Made by a program: the position numbers and the translations under genes
In this document: positions 1 to 7,556 of the stretch, piece by piece
Position numbering within the stretch: position 1 is the stretch's first letter
How the letters are laid out: every line of letters begins with the position of its first letter
Notes under the pieces: generated by a model
What the model saw: the letters and a program-made list of their open reading frames with translations, nothing else
Databases searched by the model: none
What the model was told of the DNA's origin: nothing
Origin: a virus
Length of the DNA stretch: 64,000 nt
Direction: 5' to 3' (one strand)
IMG/VR virus record: IMGVR_UViG_3300005466_000024
Coordinates: 116,706 to 180,705 of that record

Positions 1-16
1 GGGTCGATCTTCACGG

Positions 17-220
17 TCAGTCCGCTTTTTCGAGAAGTCGCCTGCGCTGCACCCATGCCCAGTACCCGAGCCGCGTGTCGTCGTCGGTGACCTCTCGCTT
101 CCAGTCGGAGACGGGATGCTCGGGATGCTCCCCCCAGTAGTCGTTGTGGTACTGGCGACAGCTGCCGCAGTAACCGAACTTGACGTCGTTGGAACAGGTG
201 ATCGACTCCTCAGCGGTCAT
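17..220 (-). CDS. Small metal-binding-like protein, 67 aa
   Basis: Function not recognised. Cys9, Cys18 and Cys21 (a CGSC knuckle) suggest metal binding, as in many small proteins of this window. The ATG overlaps the stop of the upstream gene 217-750 as ATGA, so translation is probably coupled. Two bases after its stop a GTG at position 14 (reading V-K-I-D) probably opens the next gene of the operon, which leaves the window. Confidence 0.75.
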   Translation of the reverse strand: MTAEESITCSNDVKFGYCGSCRQYHNDYWGEHPEHPVSDWKREVTDDDTRLGYWAWVQRRRLLEKAD

Positions 221-750
221 GATCGCCCCTCCACCCGGAACAGTGTCGTTGTCATGTCGGCCTCGGTGTAGGCCTGCCCATCGACGATGCCGCCCTTGGG
301 GTAGGTGTCGGTGTACAATCGCCGACCGCGCGCCGACACGACGTCACCGTGTTCCTCGTCCCACACGTCGTCGAAGGTTTCCCAGTCGCCGATCTCGGTG
401 ATGGTGTGCCGTTTGCCCTGGATGTCGATGATCACGTCGCCGACTGCCAGCTCCTCGAACGTCTTGCGGGTGATCGTGTCGTGATGTGACGTGCAGCCGA
501 TGCTGGGGCACTCGCTCTGCGGCATGGCGTGGTGCCCGGCGAGGGCTTGCACGTCGCCGAGCGCCCGCGCGCGCGAACCCCTGGCTCGGAAGCGAGGGAT
601 CTCCCGGCCGCGGTAGGTCGCGACCGCCTCGTACAACCGGCGCGATTTTCCCGTCAGCCCGACGGACGAGGTTCCCAGGTCGTGCAGGGTGACCTCGTAG
701 TCGCCGCTGCGGTAGACGTCCTGGCCCTTGACCTTGACGAACTTCAGCAT
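217..750 (-). CDS. Hypothetical protein, 177 aa
   Basis: Not recognised. The N-terminal half is basic (Arg-rich around residues 36-68). A CPSIGC...HH cluster at residues 81-90 could bind metal. The C-terminal half (about 97-177) looks beta-rich and acidic. The ATG at 750 is preceded by GGGAAG; a GTG at 762 lies too close to that site to use it. It follows gene 752-1000 with a one-base gap and overlaps the next gene by 4 bases. Confidence 0.75.
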   Translation of the reverse strand: MLKFVKVKGQDVYRSGDYEVTLHDLGTSSVGLTGKSRRLYEAVATYRGREIPRFRARGSRARALGDVQALAGHHAMPQSECPSIGCTSHHDTITRKTFEELAVGDVIIDIQGKRHTITEIGDWETFDDVWDEEHGDVVSARGRRLYTDTYPKGGIVDGQAYTEADMTTTLFRVEGRS

Positions 751-751
751 G

Positions 752-1000
752 TCACTGCCCACTTCCCTGATCGTTGGTCACCACCGAGACGAGCTGGTAT
801 GCGATACGCGTGGGTTGCCAGTCGATGACCTTGACGTACCCCAGTGCGGCGAGGACATCATCACCCTCGGTGGTGCTGGGACGTCGCGACCGCACCGGGT
901 ACAGGTTGACGAACTCGCCGTCCATGTCATCAAGGAACACGTAGCCGTCGCTAAGTGTGGCTAGTAGTTGCTGCTCGGTGATTCGTGCGTTGGTGGCCAT
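752..1000 (-). CDS. Hypothetical protein, 82 aa
   Basis: Not recognised; acidic, with a central DDVLAALGYVKV helix-like stretch. ATG at 1000 with GAAGGA nine bases upstream. It is the first gene after the paired TATAG element at 1031-1047 and so probably the promoter-proximal gene of the unit 1000 to 17. Confidence 0.75.
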   Translation of the reverse strand: MATNARITEQQLLATLSDGYVFLDDMDGEFVNLYPVRSRRPSTTEGDDVLAALGYVKVIDWQPTRIAYQLVSVVTNDQGSGQ

Positions 1001-1030
1001 GGCTTGTGTCCTTCCCTACCGGAGATAACA

Positions 1031-1047
1031 CTATAGTCCCGCTATAT
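1031..1047 (-). promoter_or_regulatory. Paired CTATAG element 1
   Basis: Two hexamers, CTATAG (1031-1036) and CTATAT (1042-1047), are 11 bp apart. On the minus strand the proximal one gives TATAGTG, a good -10, 30 bases before the ATG at 1000. The TAG stop of the upstream gene lies inside it. Confidence 0.7.
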
Positions 1048-1405
1048 GCTCTGTCTTCTCGAGTTCCTGTACGTTGACACCCGCCCAGACGATGAGGCGT
1101 TGACCGAGGTCGATGACATCGGCGTCGGTGAGTGCGAACTGGTCACTGCCCTGAATGGACACGAACGCCGCACCGTCAGCGACGGTGACGACCAGGTCGG
1201 GCGCGATAATGGTGTCCCACGAGGAGTCGCTGCCGGTGGCGCGCAGCAGCCGCGTCCCGACCTCGCGAGCAGTAGCATGATCGAACTCCACGGCGCGCAC
1301 GAGAAGACTGTCGTGATAGCTCAGTCGACATTCGATGAGGTAGCCGGTATTGATGATCAGGTACCGTCCACCATCGGTGTATTCGCGGAACGTGGCCATA
1401 CTCAT
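1031..1405 (-). CDS. Hypothetical protein, 124 aa
   Basis: Not recognised; mixed alpha/beta composition with two hydrophobic strands (near LVVTVADGAAFVSI and RLIVWAGV). The ATG at 1405 overlaps the preceding stop (ATGA). Its own stop TAG, 1031-1033, is part of the first CTATAG hexamer of element 1, so the 3' end of this gene doubles as promoter DNA for the next unit. Confidence 0.75.
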   Translation of the reverse strand: MSMATFREYTDGGRYLIINTGYLIECRLSYHDSLLVRAVEFDHATAREVGTRLLRATGSDSSWDTIIAPDLVVTVADGAAFVSIQGSDQFALTDADVIDLGQRLIVWAGVNVQELEKTEHIAGL

Positions 1406-1596
1406 GACTGAGACCGCCCCTCGATATCGATGAGCCGTTCCGCAATATAGCTATCGGCTTCACTACGTAAATCGACGGCCTTGATGACCTCGCCGTCCTC
1501 GTAGATGAGGTATTGCATCGGGTGCGTGATTTTTGGCTGCCCCCAACGATCACGCTGCATCCAGGTCACGCGCTCACGTTTGACGTAGACGGCCAT
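1402..1596 (-). CDS. Hypothetical protein, 64 aa
   Basis: Not recognised; basic N-terminus, then an acidic half. The ATG at 1596 was chosen because AGGAG lies six bases upstream; in-frame codons to 1635 lack such a site. First gene downstream of element 2 (1640-1656). Confidence 0.75.
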   Translation of the reverse strand: MAVYVKRERVTWMQRDRWGQPKITHPMQYLIYEDGEVIKAVDLRSEADSYIAERLIDIEGRSQS

Positions 1597-1639
1597 TTTC
1601 AGCTCCTGTGTGGGTTCTTCTCTCTCACTCCACACAACA

Positions 1640-1656
1640 CTATAGCACCGCTATAT
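1640..1656 (-). promoter_or_regulatory. Paired CTATAG element 2
   Basis: CTATAG (1640-1645) and CTATAT (1651-1656), 11 bp apart. The minus strand reads TGCTATAGTG, an extended -10 pattern, 44 bases before the ATG at 1596. It sits in the short gap after methyltransferase 1. Confidence 0.7.
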
Positions 1657-1663
1657 CTTCCCG

Positions 1664-3661
1664 TCAGTCGTTCTCGGCGAACAATCCCGACAGCGCGCGC
1701 ATCAGTTGGGCGGGTACGCAACCGTTCCCGATGATGCGCAGTGCATCGTTGCGGCTGATCGTCCCTGTCGGCCGCTTGCGCGCCGGCAGTAGGTTGACGA
1801 GATCGGTGACCCAGCCGTCGGGCCACCCCATCATCCATTCGGCGAACCGCGCCGATAGCCGCGGGTTGCCCTTGGTGTTGGGTTCGGTGGGTGGTGGTGC
1901 GGGCCGGGTCAGCGCCTCCCAGCGCCGGATCGCTGGTTCGTACTTGCCCCACGCGCTCACCGGTTCGATGCCCAGGTCGATCAGCTGCACGTTGTGGTGC
2001 CAGTTCTCGCCACTGGTCTTGCGGTTGCGATTGGGCCCGCCACCATTGCCGTCGGAGGCCGCCGGGGTGGGCAGCAGCACGTCGTCGGACTGCGTCGGCA
2101 GCAGCAGGTCGGGGCGACTGGCACCGGGCACCTCGTCCCAGGACTCGAACTCGCGGGGCAGCTCGCCGCGCGCGATCTCCAGCGCCTGCTCGAGACCTGG
2201 TGCCGACCACTGTCGGTAGTCCACCATGGCCTTGCGCGACGCCCGGTTGGTGGCCGCCTTCGGGGTGGGCAGCAGATTGTCCTGCTCGCCCAGAAGGGTG
2301 GCAACATCAGCCAGACCACTGGCCCCACCCTCGCCACGAGATCGCGTGGTGTTGTCCCATGACACCTTCTTGGGGTTGGCACCCTTGAAGTCGTTGGCAT
2401 TGGGCGTAGGCAACAGGTCTGGTTCGGCGATTTCGAGCGCCGCGAGTTGCAGGTCGCCCAGCTGCTCGCGCCGACGGCCGTTGCCGGCGGGTCGGCGGTC
2501 GCGCCAGGCTTCGGCGGTGGTCCCGGTGTAGTTGGTCTGCGGGGTGGGCAGCAGCACCGGATCCTGCGCGGCCAGATCGCGCAGCACCGCGTCGGGCAGC
2601 GTGTCGTCGCATTCGGGACGATCTCGCCCTGTGTTCGCGGCCCCCTTGTGGTCGCGGGCCTGCGGGGTGGGCAGTAGTCGCAGTGCATCGGTCAGCGACG
2701 TGCCGGGGTGCATGACGCCGGTGTCGGTGCTGTGCCGGGCGCTGTCGCGGGCGTCGCTGGTGACTGGCGTCGGCAGCAGCTCTACTACATCGGATTCTCT
2801 GCCTCGTTCGCCATCGCCAGCATCTGTACTTCCTTGCCCAGGTTCCGGGCATGCCCATTCCCCGTCGTAGGTTGTGTCGTCGGGGTCGGCAGCAGCTCCC
2901 CGCCCGTTTCCAGTAGATCGTTCTCCACCAGCACCGCCAGGTCCGTCACCCGTTTGCGGCCCGGTTTCTTGGCCAGGTGATTCTCCGGGGTGTTGTTGTC
3001 CGGCTGCGCGCACACCGTGGGCAAGAGTAGATCCTTCTCCGGCGGCGTCTCGGACGGCGTCGCGGACGACGTGCCAGCCGAGGGTTTGCGGCCACGCGAG
3101 GGCGAAGACCCTTTCGCGTTTGTGCGGCGCACCGGCTGCGGACGCGGGTACAGTAGCCCAGCGCGCATCGTACCCGAGGTTGGCCAGGTCGCCGAATACG
3201 GCTCCGGCTGCTCGCAGGACGGCGTCGGGGGCTTCCACCACAGCTGGGTCTCCCGATCCCAGATCGCGGTGGGCTTTCGCGGAGAGGAGTCCCCGCACGT
3301 TTTCGATGCAGACAAGGAGCGGCTCCAGTTCTTTGATCGCAATGGCCATGGCTACCCATAGGCCCGAACGGGTGGCCTCGCCTTTTTCGTTGGGGCCGAT
3401 GCCCAGCCTGCGCCCGGCGGCCGATACATCCTGGCACGGGAATCCTCCGCAGAGAATGTCCACGGGTTCCACTTCGGCCCAATTCACCTGGGTGATATCG
3501 CCGAGGTTGGGGATGTCGGGCCAGTGTTTGGCCAGTACGACCGAGGCGGCCGGATCGCTCTCGCACTGCCACATGAGCTGGCCACCGAAGAATGCTTCGA
3601 CCCCCTGGTCGAGCCCGCCCCCACCGGAGAACACGGACCCGATGCGCAGCGCGTCACCCAT
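1664..3661 (-). CDS. DNA (cytosine-5) methyltransferase 1, 665 aa
   Basis: Transfers a methyl group from SAM to C5 of cytosine in DNA. Visible motifs: SAM-binding motif I (VFSGGGGLDQG, about residues 10-20), catalytic GGFPCQ (72-77), ENV (120-122), KRERVF (181-186) and motif X (IIGNGCVPAQ) near the C-terminus. The roughly 430 residues between motif VIII and motif X, where the target-recognition domain belongs, carry at least seven LLPTP repeats, longer than in a minimal enzyme of this family. No restriction endonuclease is adjacent, so a solitary self-protecting or anti-restriction role is likely. ATG at 3661 with GAGG ten bases upstream. Confidence 0.93.
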   Translation of the reverse strand: MGDALRIGSVFSGGGGLDQGVEAFFGGQLMWQCESDPAASVVLAKHWPDIPNLGDITQVNWAEVEPVDILCGGFPCQDVSAAGRRLGIGPNEKGEATRSGLWVAMAIAIKELEPLLVCIENVRGLLSAKAHRDLGSGDPAVVEAPDAVLRAAGAVFGDLANLGYDARWATVPASAAGAPHKRERVFALAWPQTLGWHVVRDAVRDAAGEGSTLAHGVRAAGQQHPGESPGQETGPQTGDGPGGAGGERSTGNGRGAAADPDDTTYDGEWACPEPGQGSTDAGDGERGRESDVVELLPTPVTSDARDSARHSTDTGVMHPGTSLTDALRLLPTPQARDHKGAANTGRDRPECDDTLPDAVLRDLAAQDPVLLPTPQTNYTGTTAEAWRDRRPAGNGRRREQLGDLQLAALEIAEPDLLPTPNANDFKGANPKKVSWDNTTRSRGEGGASGLADVATLLGEQDNLLPTPKAATNRASRKAMVDYRQWSAPGLEQALEIARGELPREFESWDEVPGASRPDLLLPTQSDDVLLPTPAASDGNGGGPNRNRKTSGENWHHNVQLIDLGIEPVSAWGKYEPAIRRWEALTRPAPPPTEPNTKGNPRLSARFAEWMMGWPDGWVTDLVNLLPARKRPTGTISRNDALRIIGNGCVPAQLMRALSGLFAEND

Positions 3662-3696
3662 CGTTTGTGCGCCTCACACCTTTTCCGGCTGGGGAG

Positions 3697-3740
3697 GCCC
3701 GGGGGCGGATCTCAGGGGGTGGTGGACCCGGCCCCCGGGC
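3697..3740 (-). terminator. G+C-rich hairpin, candidate terminator
   Basis: Perfect 10-bp arms (GCCCGGGGGC, 3697-3706, and its complement, 3731-3740) lie just after the stop of gene 3762-4040 and before methyltransferase 1. There is no U-tract on either strand, so this is a tentative actinobacterial-type terminator. Confidence 0.4.
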
Positions 3741-3761
3741 AGCTTCTCGTCCCCCTCCTTT

Positions 3762-4040
3762 TCACTCGCCGAGCAACGCGATCACGTCGTCGAGCGTCGT
3801 GGTGGTTTCGCTGGTGCCCGGCCGCGGGTGCGGCCGGGCACCCAGGTATTCGGCCTTGGCCCAGATCGTGACGATCGGCTTGACGGCCCTGGCCACACTC
3901 ATCGGCCACTCGGCCAGGAACTGGCGGCAGATGGCGGTGTGCGCCGCTTCGGCGTCCTCGCGCATCCGGAGGATTTCGTTGCTGGTCATCGCGTGTACGC
4001 GGTGGCACCGACCGGACTGGTCGATGAGGTAACTGGGCAT
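3762..4040 (-). CDS. Hypothetical protein, 92 aa
   Basis: Not recognised. Mostly helical central region (EILRMREDAEAAHTAICRQF) with a low-complexity TSETTTT tail. ATG at 4040 with AGGAGG seven bases upstream. It is divergent from the plus-strand genes starting at 4173; the 132-bp gap between them shows no further gene or clear promoter. Confidence 0.7.
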   Translation of the reverse strand: MPSYLIDQSGRCHRVHAMTSNEILRMREDAEAAHTAICRQFLAEWPMSVARAVKPIVTIWAKAEYLGARPHPRPGTSETTTTLDDVIALLGE

Positions 4041-4172
4041 CTCACGGCCTCCTGTCCCCTTACTGCTTCCCCGCGCCGCCGTGGGTCCACTGGACGCCAG
4101 GAAATCCTTTGCACCATTTCTGCCCCTAATGTCACACTGCCTTATGGCCACCGATAACTGCCCGGATCCGAC

Positions 4173-4325
4173 GTGAACACTCATGACCCGCAAGACCGGG
4201 AACACCTGCGCACCTTGTCCACCAAGAAGCTGCGTCGGCTGCGGGTCAACGTCGAGCGCAGCCTATCCGAGCTGCAAGCCTATGCGGGGGCGGTCGATGC
4301 GGTCCTGAAGGAGCGCGATGGCTGA
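4173..4325 (+). CDS. Small basic helical protein, 50 aa
   Basis: GTG-initiated frame encoding a highly charged, probably helical peptide (for example KKLRRLRVNVERSLSELQ). It overlaps the following methyltransferase-like gene by eight bases, and AAGGAG just before that start lies inside this frame, so the two may be coupled. No strong ribosome site of its own is visible. Confidence 0.5.
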   Translation: MNTHDPQDREHLRTLSTKKLRRLRVNVERSLSELQAYAGAVDAVLKERDG

Positions 4326-4944
4326 CCTGCACAATCCGTACTGGGACGAGGTTGGGCACGCGGCCAGGCCCGGTGAATTCCCCTGGGAGCACCACCAGTT
4401 GGAGATCGCCCGCTTCCGGTCCGATTCCGGTGAGGAGTACCTGGACCGGCAGAAGTTCGTCGGCCGGTACTCCTGGACGGTCACCGACCCCGACAGTGTG
4501 CAGTTCGTGGCTGATCACGTGGTGGGCGGCGTCGTGGATCCGATGGCGGGTACCGGCTACTGGGCCTACCTGCTGGGGCAGCTGGGTATCACGGTGGTGT
4601 GCTACGACCTGCACGCCGACTGCGACAATCCGTGGCACGGGGATCACTCGCATTGGGTGCCGGTGCAGCCCATGGACGGCGCGGAGTCGGTAGTTCTACA
4701 CCCGGACAAGACCCTGCTGCTGGCGTGGCCCCCGTACAGCGACCCGGCCGGGGCTCGCATCCTCGATGCCTACCGCGGGAACCGTGTCATCTACCTCGGG
4801 GAGTTCGATGGCTGTTGCGGCGACGACGCCATGCACGAGGCGCTGGCAAGCGGGTGGGAGGAGGTCGCGTCGATCAGGCCGGTGCTGTGGTGGGGGCTGC
4901 ACGACCGGATCACGGTGTTCGTGCGAAAGCCCACCGGGGAATGA
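4318..4944 (+). CDS. SAM-dependent methyltransferase-like protein, 208 aa
   Basis: Residues about 68-95 read VVDPMAGTGYWAYLLGQLG followed by a D-L-H strand end, matching the glycine-rich SAM loop of class I methyltransferases. LLLAWPPYSDP (about 139-149) resembles the catalytic (D/N)PPY motif of amino-methyltransferases with Trp in place of Asp/Asn. The substrate is unknown; DNA, RNA or protein are all possible. ATG with AAGGAG upstream. Confidence 0.7.
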   Translation: MADLHNPYWDEVGHAARPGEFPWEHHQLEIARFRSDSGEEYLDRQKFVGRYSWTVTDPDSVQFVADHVVGGVVDPMAGTGYWAYLLGQLGITVVCYDLHADCDNPWHGDHSHWVPVQPMDGAESVVLHPDKTLLLAWPPYSDPAGARILDAYRGNRVIYLGEFDGCCGDDAMHEALASGWEEVASIRPVLWWGLHDRITVFVRKPTGE

Positions 4945-5005
4945 TTTACTCAACCCTGGGCGTCATGCTTGTCCTGTAGCACCATTATTGGGTACGTTCC
5001 CTCGC

Positions 5006-6094
5006 ATGCGGACTCTACTTGCTGTTGCCACACTGTCGGGCGCGATGACCGCCGTGGCGTCCACGTCGGTGGCACTGGCGGCCACCGTCCTCACCGTGAG
5101 CGGCAGCACGTTGCTCGTAAGCACGCCCATGGAGCACGAACTGCAGGGCGCCCTGTGTCGGGCGCCCAACACCTGCGAGAAGGTCGACTACCCGGCGGGC
5201 GGGATCGGTCAGGGCCCCCTGGACCAGGGTGAAGTGGCACTGCAGGACAAGATCGCCGCCACTTCCGGGGATAAGATCGTGATGGCGTACTCCCAGGGCG
5301 GGATCATCGCGACCCAGTGGCTCGAGCAGCACGCCGGCCAACCCGACGCACCACCGGCGAGCGATCTCACGTTCGTGCTGTTCGGCAACCCGCAGCGCGC
5401 CGAAGGAGGGTTGGGCCCCGCGAGCGGTGGGGGACGATCGAACACCCCGACCCCCACCGATACGCCGTACTCGATCGTCGATGTCAGCCGGCAGTACGAT
5501 CTCCTGTCCGACTGGCCCACGGACCCCACCAACGGGCTGGCGGTCGCGAACGCGCTTGCGGGCTACCTCTTCGTCCACACCGACTACACCGGTGTGGACG
5601 TCAATTCGCCGGACAACCTCGTGAAGAAGGTCGGCAACACGACCTACGTACTGGCCCCCACCGCGAACCTGCCGCTTCTGGAGCCACTGCGGCGGGTCGG
5701 TCTGGGCGGTGCGGCCGATGCGCTCAATGCACCGCTGAAGAAGGTGGTGGACGCCGGCTACGACCGCTCGGGGTACGCGCCACTGACTTCGCCCGTACTG
5801 CCGACCGGCAGTGCGGAGACGAGCGTCGCGGCAGTGTCACCAAGGACACCCACTGCCGCATCCGGCATTCACACCGGGTTGACCAAACTCGGTGAAGCCG
5901 CGATTGGAGCGCGCCCGCGCCGTCACCTCAATGCCCAGGTGACGGGGGGCGCTGCACGTCGTGACGTTGCCACGCCACCATCGAACGGCAAGCGCGCCCA
6001 CGCAGCGGATGGCGCCCCGGTGAAGGCGGCGGTGCGATCCATCGCGCACGCCCTGTCGAAGCGACAGGGCGGGTCGTTACAGCGGAAGGGCTGA
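5006..6094 (+). CDS. Secreted PE-PPE-domain-like serine hydrolase, 362 aa
   Basis: An N-terminal signal peptide (about residues 1-27) is followed by an alpha/beta-hydrolase domain of the mycobacterial PE-PPE family. Nucleophile elbow AYSQGG gives Ser96; Asp165 or Asp169 (SRQYDLLSDWP) and His191 (FVHTDY) complete a plausible triad. The family includes secreted esterases and cutinase-like enzymes acting on lipids or the envelope. The C-terminal 110 residues are low-complexity Ala/Pro/Arg. ATG at 5006. No PE or PPE N-terminal domain is present. The 3' end overlaps the convergent gene 6077-6244 by 18 bases. Confidence 0.85.
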   Translation: MRTLLAVATLSGAMTAVASTSVALAATVLTVSGSTLLVSTPMEHELQGALCRAPNTCEKVDYPAGGIGQGPLDQGEVALQDKIAATSGDKIVMAYSQGGIIATQWLEQHAGQPDAPPASDLTFVLFGNPQRAEGGLGPASGGGRSNTPTPTDTPYSIVDVSRQYDLLSDWPTDPTNGLAVANALAGYLFVHTDYTGVDVNSPDNLVKKVGNTTYVLAPTANLPLLEPLRRVGLGGAADALNAPLKKVVDAGYDRSGYAPLTSPVLPTGSAETSVAAVSPRTPTAASGIHTGLTKLGEAAIGARPRRHLNAQVTGGAARRDVATPPSNGKRAHAADGAPVKAAVRSIAHALSKRQGGSLQRKG

Positions 6095-6244
6095 CAATTC
6101 GCTCAGCGTCACGTCGACCACTTGGGTGTGTTGGGCGTCGTCGCTGAACGGATACTCCGTGAGCAGCGCAGCGGCCTCCTTCTCCGAGGAGGCCTCCACC
6201 CGTGTCACCCCTGCCGTGCACCAGTGGACGTCGTATTCAGCCAT
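6077..6244 (-). CDS. Hypothetical protein, 55 aa
   Basis: Not recognised. Pattern of a short beta-alpha domain (EYDVHWCTAGVTRVEASSEKE). ATG at 6244, preceded by GGGTAGGG. Last gene of a minus-strand run; convergent with the hydrolase. Confidence 0.65.
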   Translation of the reverse strand: MAEYDVHWCTAGVTRVEASSEKEAAALLTEYPFSDDAQHTQVVDVTLSELSALPL

Positions 6245-6255
6245 GATCCCTACCC

Positions 6256-6648
6256 TCAGCCGATTATTTTCTTCCGCGGCTCCTCGGTCCTGGTGCCGTC
6301 CTCTCGGATGACACCCTTGACCCCGTCCGCCAGGCCCTCTCGGACCTCCCACTGGATTCGATCATGGTCTTGCTCGGTTTGGTGCACGACACGCCCGGTC
6401 ACCGTCACCTCGGGGATGAACAACCCGGTGGGGCGCCCGTTCTGGTAGACCTGGTCGATCCCGACATCGACGGTGAACCCGGCCTCACCGAACAAGTCGG
6501 CCGCCGCGCGCAGGAAGCAGTCCAGGTTCGTGTCGGTCAGGGGGGTGTTGGCGAACCGTCTGGAGAGCTGTTCGTAGGCATGCCTGAGCCGGGGCAGTTC
6601 GCTGGGATAGGGTTCTGTGTCCGGCACCGGACTGGGGACGTGCGCCAC
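6256..6648 (-). CDS. Hypothetical protein, 130 aa
   Basis: Not recognised. Helical N-terminal half (residues 15-60), a beta-rich middle (FIPEVTVTGRVVHQ) and a basic C-terminal tail (EEPRKKIIG). GTG at 6648 with AGGAAAAAGGG upstream. Confidence 0.7.
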   Translation of the reverse strand: MAHVPSPVPDTEPYPSELPRLRHAYEQLSRRFANTPLTDTNLDCFLRAAADLFGEAGFTVDVGIDQVYQNGRPTGLFIPEVTVTGRVVHQTEQDHDRIQWEVREGLADGVKGVIREDGTRTEEPRKKIIG

Positions 6649-6738
6649 ACCCTTTTTCCTGTGAACGCCCGAGCGACCTTGTATCAGCTAGGCTTACAGG
6701 TATTCCCCCGACGAGGAATCCGGTTTCTTGCCTCCGGC

Positions 6739-7278
6739 TCAAGGGCAAGTGGTGGATCCCGCTTCCCGGTTCAGCATCGGTGGCGCCCCTGAGAGGGTCC
6801 CCGCTACGGCGGGGACCTTTCTCGGCTCCAGGTACGTCATCCGTCCATCGGCGTACCGGTAGGTTTCGGCGACATCCCGCGCCAACTCGAGGCAACCGGG
6901 TGTGCCGGGGCCGTCGAGCGGGAAACCCATGCACACGTCGATACCGGAGTCGACCATCTCCTTGTTGCGGACGTAGCCGGCGCAGGCGTAGAAGGTGGTG
7001 CCGTCGCGGCGGCGGCGCTGATGGTGGCAGTACTCACCGCAGGGGGTGTTCCAGTCGGCGGGGTGCGGCTCGTGATCGATGCGTTGATCCCACCGACGGC
7101 GCTGCTGCACCCATTCCATGGCGATGGTGTCCCCGCCGCGAGCTTTGCCGTGCACCACGATGAACCGCTCGCCGGAGCCAGGATGCTGATCAAGCCACCA
7201 CTGGTAGAGATCCTCGAGATAGTTCTCGATGATCCTGGGTTCGCTCCACTTACGTGAAGCCGTGACCAGAACCCTCAC
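6739..7278 (-). CDS. SLOG-superfamily (YspA/DUF2493-like) protein, 179 aa
   Basis: Residues 1-9 read VRVLVTASRKW, the first strand and loop of YspA-like SLOG proteins, followed by the family's VVHGKARGGDTIAMEWV nucleotide-binding segment (about 35-52) and AGYVRNKEMVDSGIDVCMGF (about 93-112). SLOG domains bind nucleotide-derived ligands; the ligand here is unknown. The GTG at 7278 overlaps the cpRec stop as GTGA, indicating coupled translation with the two upstream genes. The C-terminal 25 residues contain a hairpin at DNA level (6796-6817). Confidence 0.85.
   Translation of the reverse strand: MRVLVTASRKWSEPRIIENYLEDLYQWWLDQHPGSGERFIVVHGKARGGDTIAMEWVQQRRRWDQRIDHEPHPADWNTPCGEYCHHQRRRRDGTTFYACAGYVRNKEMVDSGIDVCMGFPLDGPGTPGCLELARDVAETYRYADGRMTYLEPRKVPAVAGTLSGAPPMLNREAGSTTCP
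6796..6817. repeat. Perfect 9-bp hairpin inside a coding end
   Basis: GGTCCCCGC, loop TACG, GCGGGGACC; followed on the plus strand by TTTCTC. It lies in the last 30 codons of the SLOG gene. It looks like an intrinsic terminator for plus-strand transcription, but no plus gene precedes it nearby. Confidence 0.5.
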
Positions 7279-7556
7279 GGGACCGGCCGAAGTCGGACGA
7301 CCATGTGCTCGATCAGGCGGCATGCCGCAGAACTCGACGAGTGCGCGTGGACGTGCTGCGGCCAGCGGTCCGGGTGGTTCTCGAGCCAGTACAGCACGGT
7401 ATCGGTGCGGTCGCCGTGCTTGAGGACGTAGTCCAGCGACATTTCGGTCACGGTGTGGGTGGCCAGCACGTCGATGGCCGCGGCACTGGTCTCGACCCCA
7501 CACCAACCCTCCGGTGCGGGCCGCTCGTCGTCAACCCAGAGCTTCATGCCGGTCAT
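7275..7556 (-). CDS. Cyclic-phosphate-processing receiver-like (cpRec) protein, 93 aa
   Basis: MKLWVDDERPAPEGW near the N-terminus, MSLDYVL in the middle and HVHAHSSSS at about 69-77 match the small cpRec family of receiver-fold proteins, which keep acidic residues but lack a classical response-regulator context. The family is predicted from comparative genomics to process cyclic phosphates; this is not shown experimentally here. The start overlaps the stop of the TPM gene (TGATG) and its stop overlaps the SLOG start. ATG at 7556 or 7547. Confidence 0.8.
   Translation of the reverse strand: MTGMKLWVDDERPAPEGWCGVETSAAAIDVLATHTVTEMSLDYVLKHGDRTDTVLYWLENHPDRWPQHVHAHSSSSAACRLIEHMVVRLRPVP

Noticed and set aside
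1445-1456. Additional CTATAG element inside gene 1402-1596
   Set aside because: The two ATATAG/CTATCG pieces are six bases apart, not 11, and are in coding sequence.
1664-3000. Regular short repeats resembling a CRISPR array
   Set aside because: They are in-frame LLPTP codons with irregular spacing and no constant repeat-spacer size.
2874-4157. Long plus-strand frame antisense to methyltransferase 1
   Set aside because: Low-complexity Ser/Pro/Arg composition, no ribosome site, and motifs of a known enzyme on the other strand.
6796-6817. Terminator for the SLOG operon
   Set aside because: It lies before the stop codon of the minus-strand gene and the T-rich side faces the plus strand.
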